From Dinoroseobacter sp. (GTDB lineage: Bacteria; Pseudomonadota; Alphaproteobacteria; Rhodobacterales; Rhodobacteraceae), in the NCBI GenBank assembly GCA_030066795.1, contig JASJAW010000001.1, forward strand, positions 186,001 to 250,000: a stretch of 64,000 nt of DNA, given 5' to 3'. Position 1 is the first letter of the stretch; each line of letters begins with the position of its first letter. This document shows, piece by piece, positions 62,959 to 64,000 of the stretch. The notes under the pieces were generated by a model. It was not told where the DNA came from and ran no database searches. It saw only the letters and a program-made list of their open reading frames with translations. Both the position numbers and the translations under genes were made by a program.

Positions 62959-64000
62959 CTAACGGGAGGCCAGTGTTCGCTCACGCTTGATGACGTAGAG
63001 GATCGCTGCGATGGATGCGGCCGAGGTTGCGATCATCAGGGCTTGCAGCGGGTAAGGGCCTGTGTCTGGGCCCAGCAAAAGGCCCGCAAGCACGGACATC
63101 GCTGCGCCGCCGCCGATCATGAAAGCACCACCGAGGCCGGATGCCGTCCCTGCAAGGTGGGGGCGAACTGACAGCAGCCCGGCATTGGCGTTGGGAAGAG
63201 CCATGCCGTTGCCCAGCCCGACAGAGGCGACGAGGCCAAAGAAGGTAAGCGGGTGTTGGAGACCCCACGCGTAGAGCGCCAGCGACAAAACAAGTCCGCC
63301 AGTGGTCAATAGGGTCCCCCAGAAGATCATCCGGTTCACACCGATCCGCTTGGAGTAGCGACCCGCTATGAAGTTGCCTGCCACGTAACCAAGTGCGGGC
63401 GTGGACAGGTAAAGGCCCAACTCGCCCGGGGCGAGGCCAAAATGTTCTGATCCAAGATAGGGGGCGCCGCCGAGGAAAGCGAAGAACGCGCCGGAACAGA
63501 AGGCCGCGCAGGCGACATAGCCCCAGAACCGGCGTGCTCGCAGCAGTTCTGGTGTGTCGCGCATTTGCTCGGCAAAGCTTGCTGAGGTGCGGCGGGCGGT
63601 CTCTCCGAGGTCGAAATATAGAAGCGCAACCATCGCGATGGCACAGACCAGAAGGAGAGAAAACGGCGCGCGCCACCCGAAAGCCTGATCGAGCATCCCA
63701 CCAAGGCCAGGGGCAATCAGGGGTACCAGCGCCATCCCCATGGTGACATATCCGATCATCGAAGCGGCCTCGTCCGTATCGAAGAGATCGCGGACAATGG
63801 TTCGGCTCAGAACCAAACCGGCCGCCACGACGGCCTGCATCATCCGAAAAATCAGAAAGAGTTCAGCCGTAGGGGCCATGAGTGTGCCCAGTGTCGCCAC
63901 CGCGAACAGTCCCGTAGACCAGAGCAGAACGCGGCGCCGGCCGAAACGGTCAGCTAGCGGCCCGACTATCAATTGCAGCACGGCAACCGCCATCAGGTAG
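62959..64000 (-). CDS. Bcr/CflA-type MFS drug efflux transporter (5' end cut off)
   Basis: At least 346 aa, open past the window edge. Visible are the MFS loop motif LADRFGRRRVLLWSTGLF at the start of the available part, RMMQAVVAAGLVLSRTIVRD and GLGNGMALPNANAGLLSVRP near the end. About ten of twelve transmembrane helices are in the window. It belongs to the Bcr/CflA multidrug/sulfonamide efflux group. It lies upstream of the ScfR/RamB gene on the same strand (124 bp). Confidence 0.88.
   Translation of the reverse strand, partial: YLMAVAVLQLIVGPLADRFGRRRVLLWSTGLFAVATLGTLMAPTAELFLIFRMMQAVVAAGLVLSRTIVRDLFDTDEAASMIGYVTMGMALVPLIAPGLGGMLDQAFGWRAPFSLLLVCAIAMVALLYFDLGETARRTSASFAEQMRDTPELLRARRFWGYVACAAFCSGAFFAFLGGAPYLGSEHFGLAPGELGLYLSTPALGYVAGNFIAGRYSKRIGVNRMIFWGTLLTTGGLVLSLALYAWGLQHPLTFFGLVASVGLGNGMALPNANAGLLSVRPHLAGTASGLGGAFMIGGGAAMSVLAGLLLGPDTGPYPLQALMIATSAASIAAILYVIKRERTLASR

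Overview
The window looks like a chromosomal segment from an alphaproteobacterium of the Rhodobacteraceae (Roseobacter group). The basis is high GC, many GTG/TTG starts and stop/start overlaps, and family content typical of that group: aerobic CobS/CobT, a PleD-DUF3572 pair, DUF1127, a ScfR/RamB-type regulator, an H-NOX/diguanylate-cyclase pair, MgtE and several DMT transporters. The genus cannot be resolved from the sequence alone. No rRNA, tRNA, CRISPR array or insertion sequence was recognised. The only structural RNA seen is RNase P RNA.

Layout. 0-6 kb: end of a flavoprotein gene, then cobS, an EEP-fold phosphatase/nuclease, cobT and an aminopeptidase P that overlaps cobT. 6-10.5 kb: YceI, a solitary ImuA-like protein, an EamA transporter, an aldo/keto reductase, a Nudix hydrolase and DUF983. 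10.7-12.8 kb: an EF-hand / ECF sigma / membrane protein / periplasmic metal-sensor cluster. 12.8-17.7 kb: pleD, DUF3572, a HAD phosphatase, a lipoprotein and an MttB-family methyltransferase without pyrrolysine. 17.7-21.2 kb: DUF4153, an H-NOX protein whose heme-ligating His position is Arg, and a translationally coupled HNOBA-GGDEF cyclase. 21.7-24 kb: polysaccharide lyase, dtd, fructokinase. 24.1-29.5 kb: a tightly packed minus-strand operon of a 28-aa membrane peptide, XpaC, TelA, DUF2927 lipoprotein, SPFH-GYF2 protein and a zinc-ribbon membrane protein.

29.6-38.2 kb: rluB, tadA, a UPF0173 hydrolase, a ceramidase-like membrane protein, gatC-gatA, two cell-envelope genes (the second without a canonical start codon), rnpB, rpmG, an acetyltransferase and a lipoprotein. 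38.2-50 kb: BI-1, DUF1127, a LysR regulator, a quinone oxidoreductase, an XRE regulator, hisN, two purine deaminases around a CAP lipoprotein, mgtE, 5-formyl-THF cyclo-ligase, a YmdB phosphoesterase and an SLC13/RCK permease. 51-55 kb is the least orderly part: a long unrecognised membrane protein with a possible LytR_C-like end, a collapsed branched-chain-amino-acid-type binding-protein pseudogene and an opine-dehydrogenase-like gene. 55-64 kb: yebC, a VOC protein, a YHS protein, a second SLC13/RCK permease, DUF2306, ArgO, a DMT transporter, YdcH, a ScfR/RamB regulator with apparent operator sites, and the cut-off end of a Bcr/CflA transporter.

Best candidates for something new are the Arg-substituted H-NOX coupled to an HNOBA-GGDEF cyclase, and the TelA/XpaC/SPFH operon with its overlooked leader microprotein.
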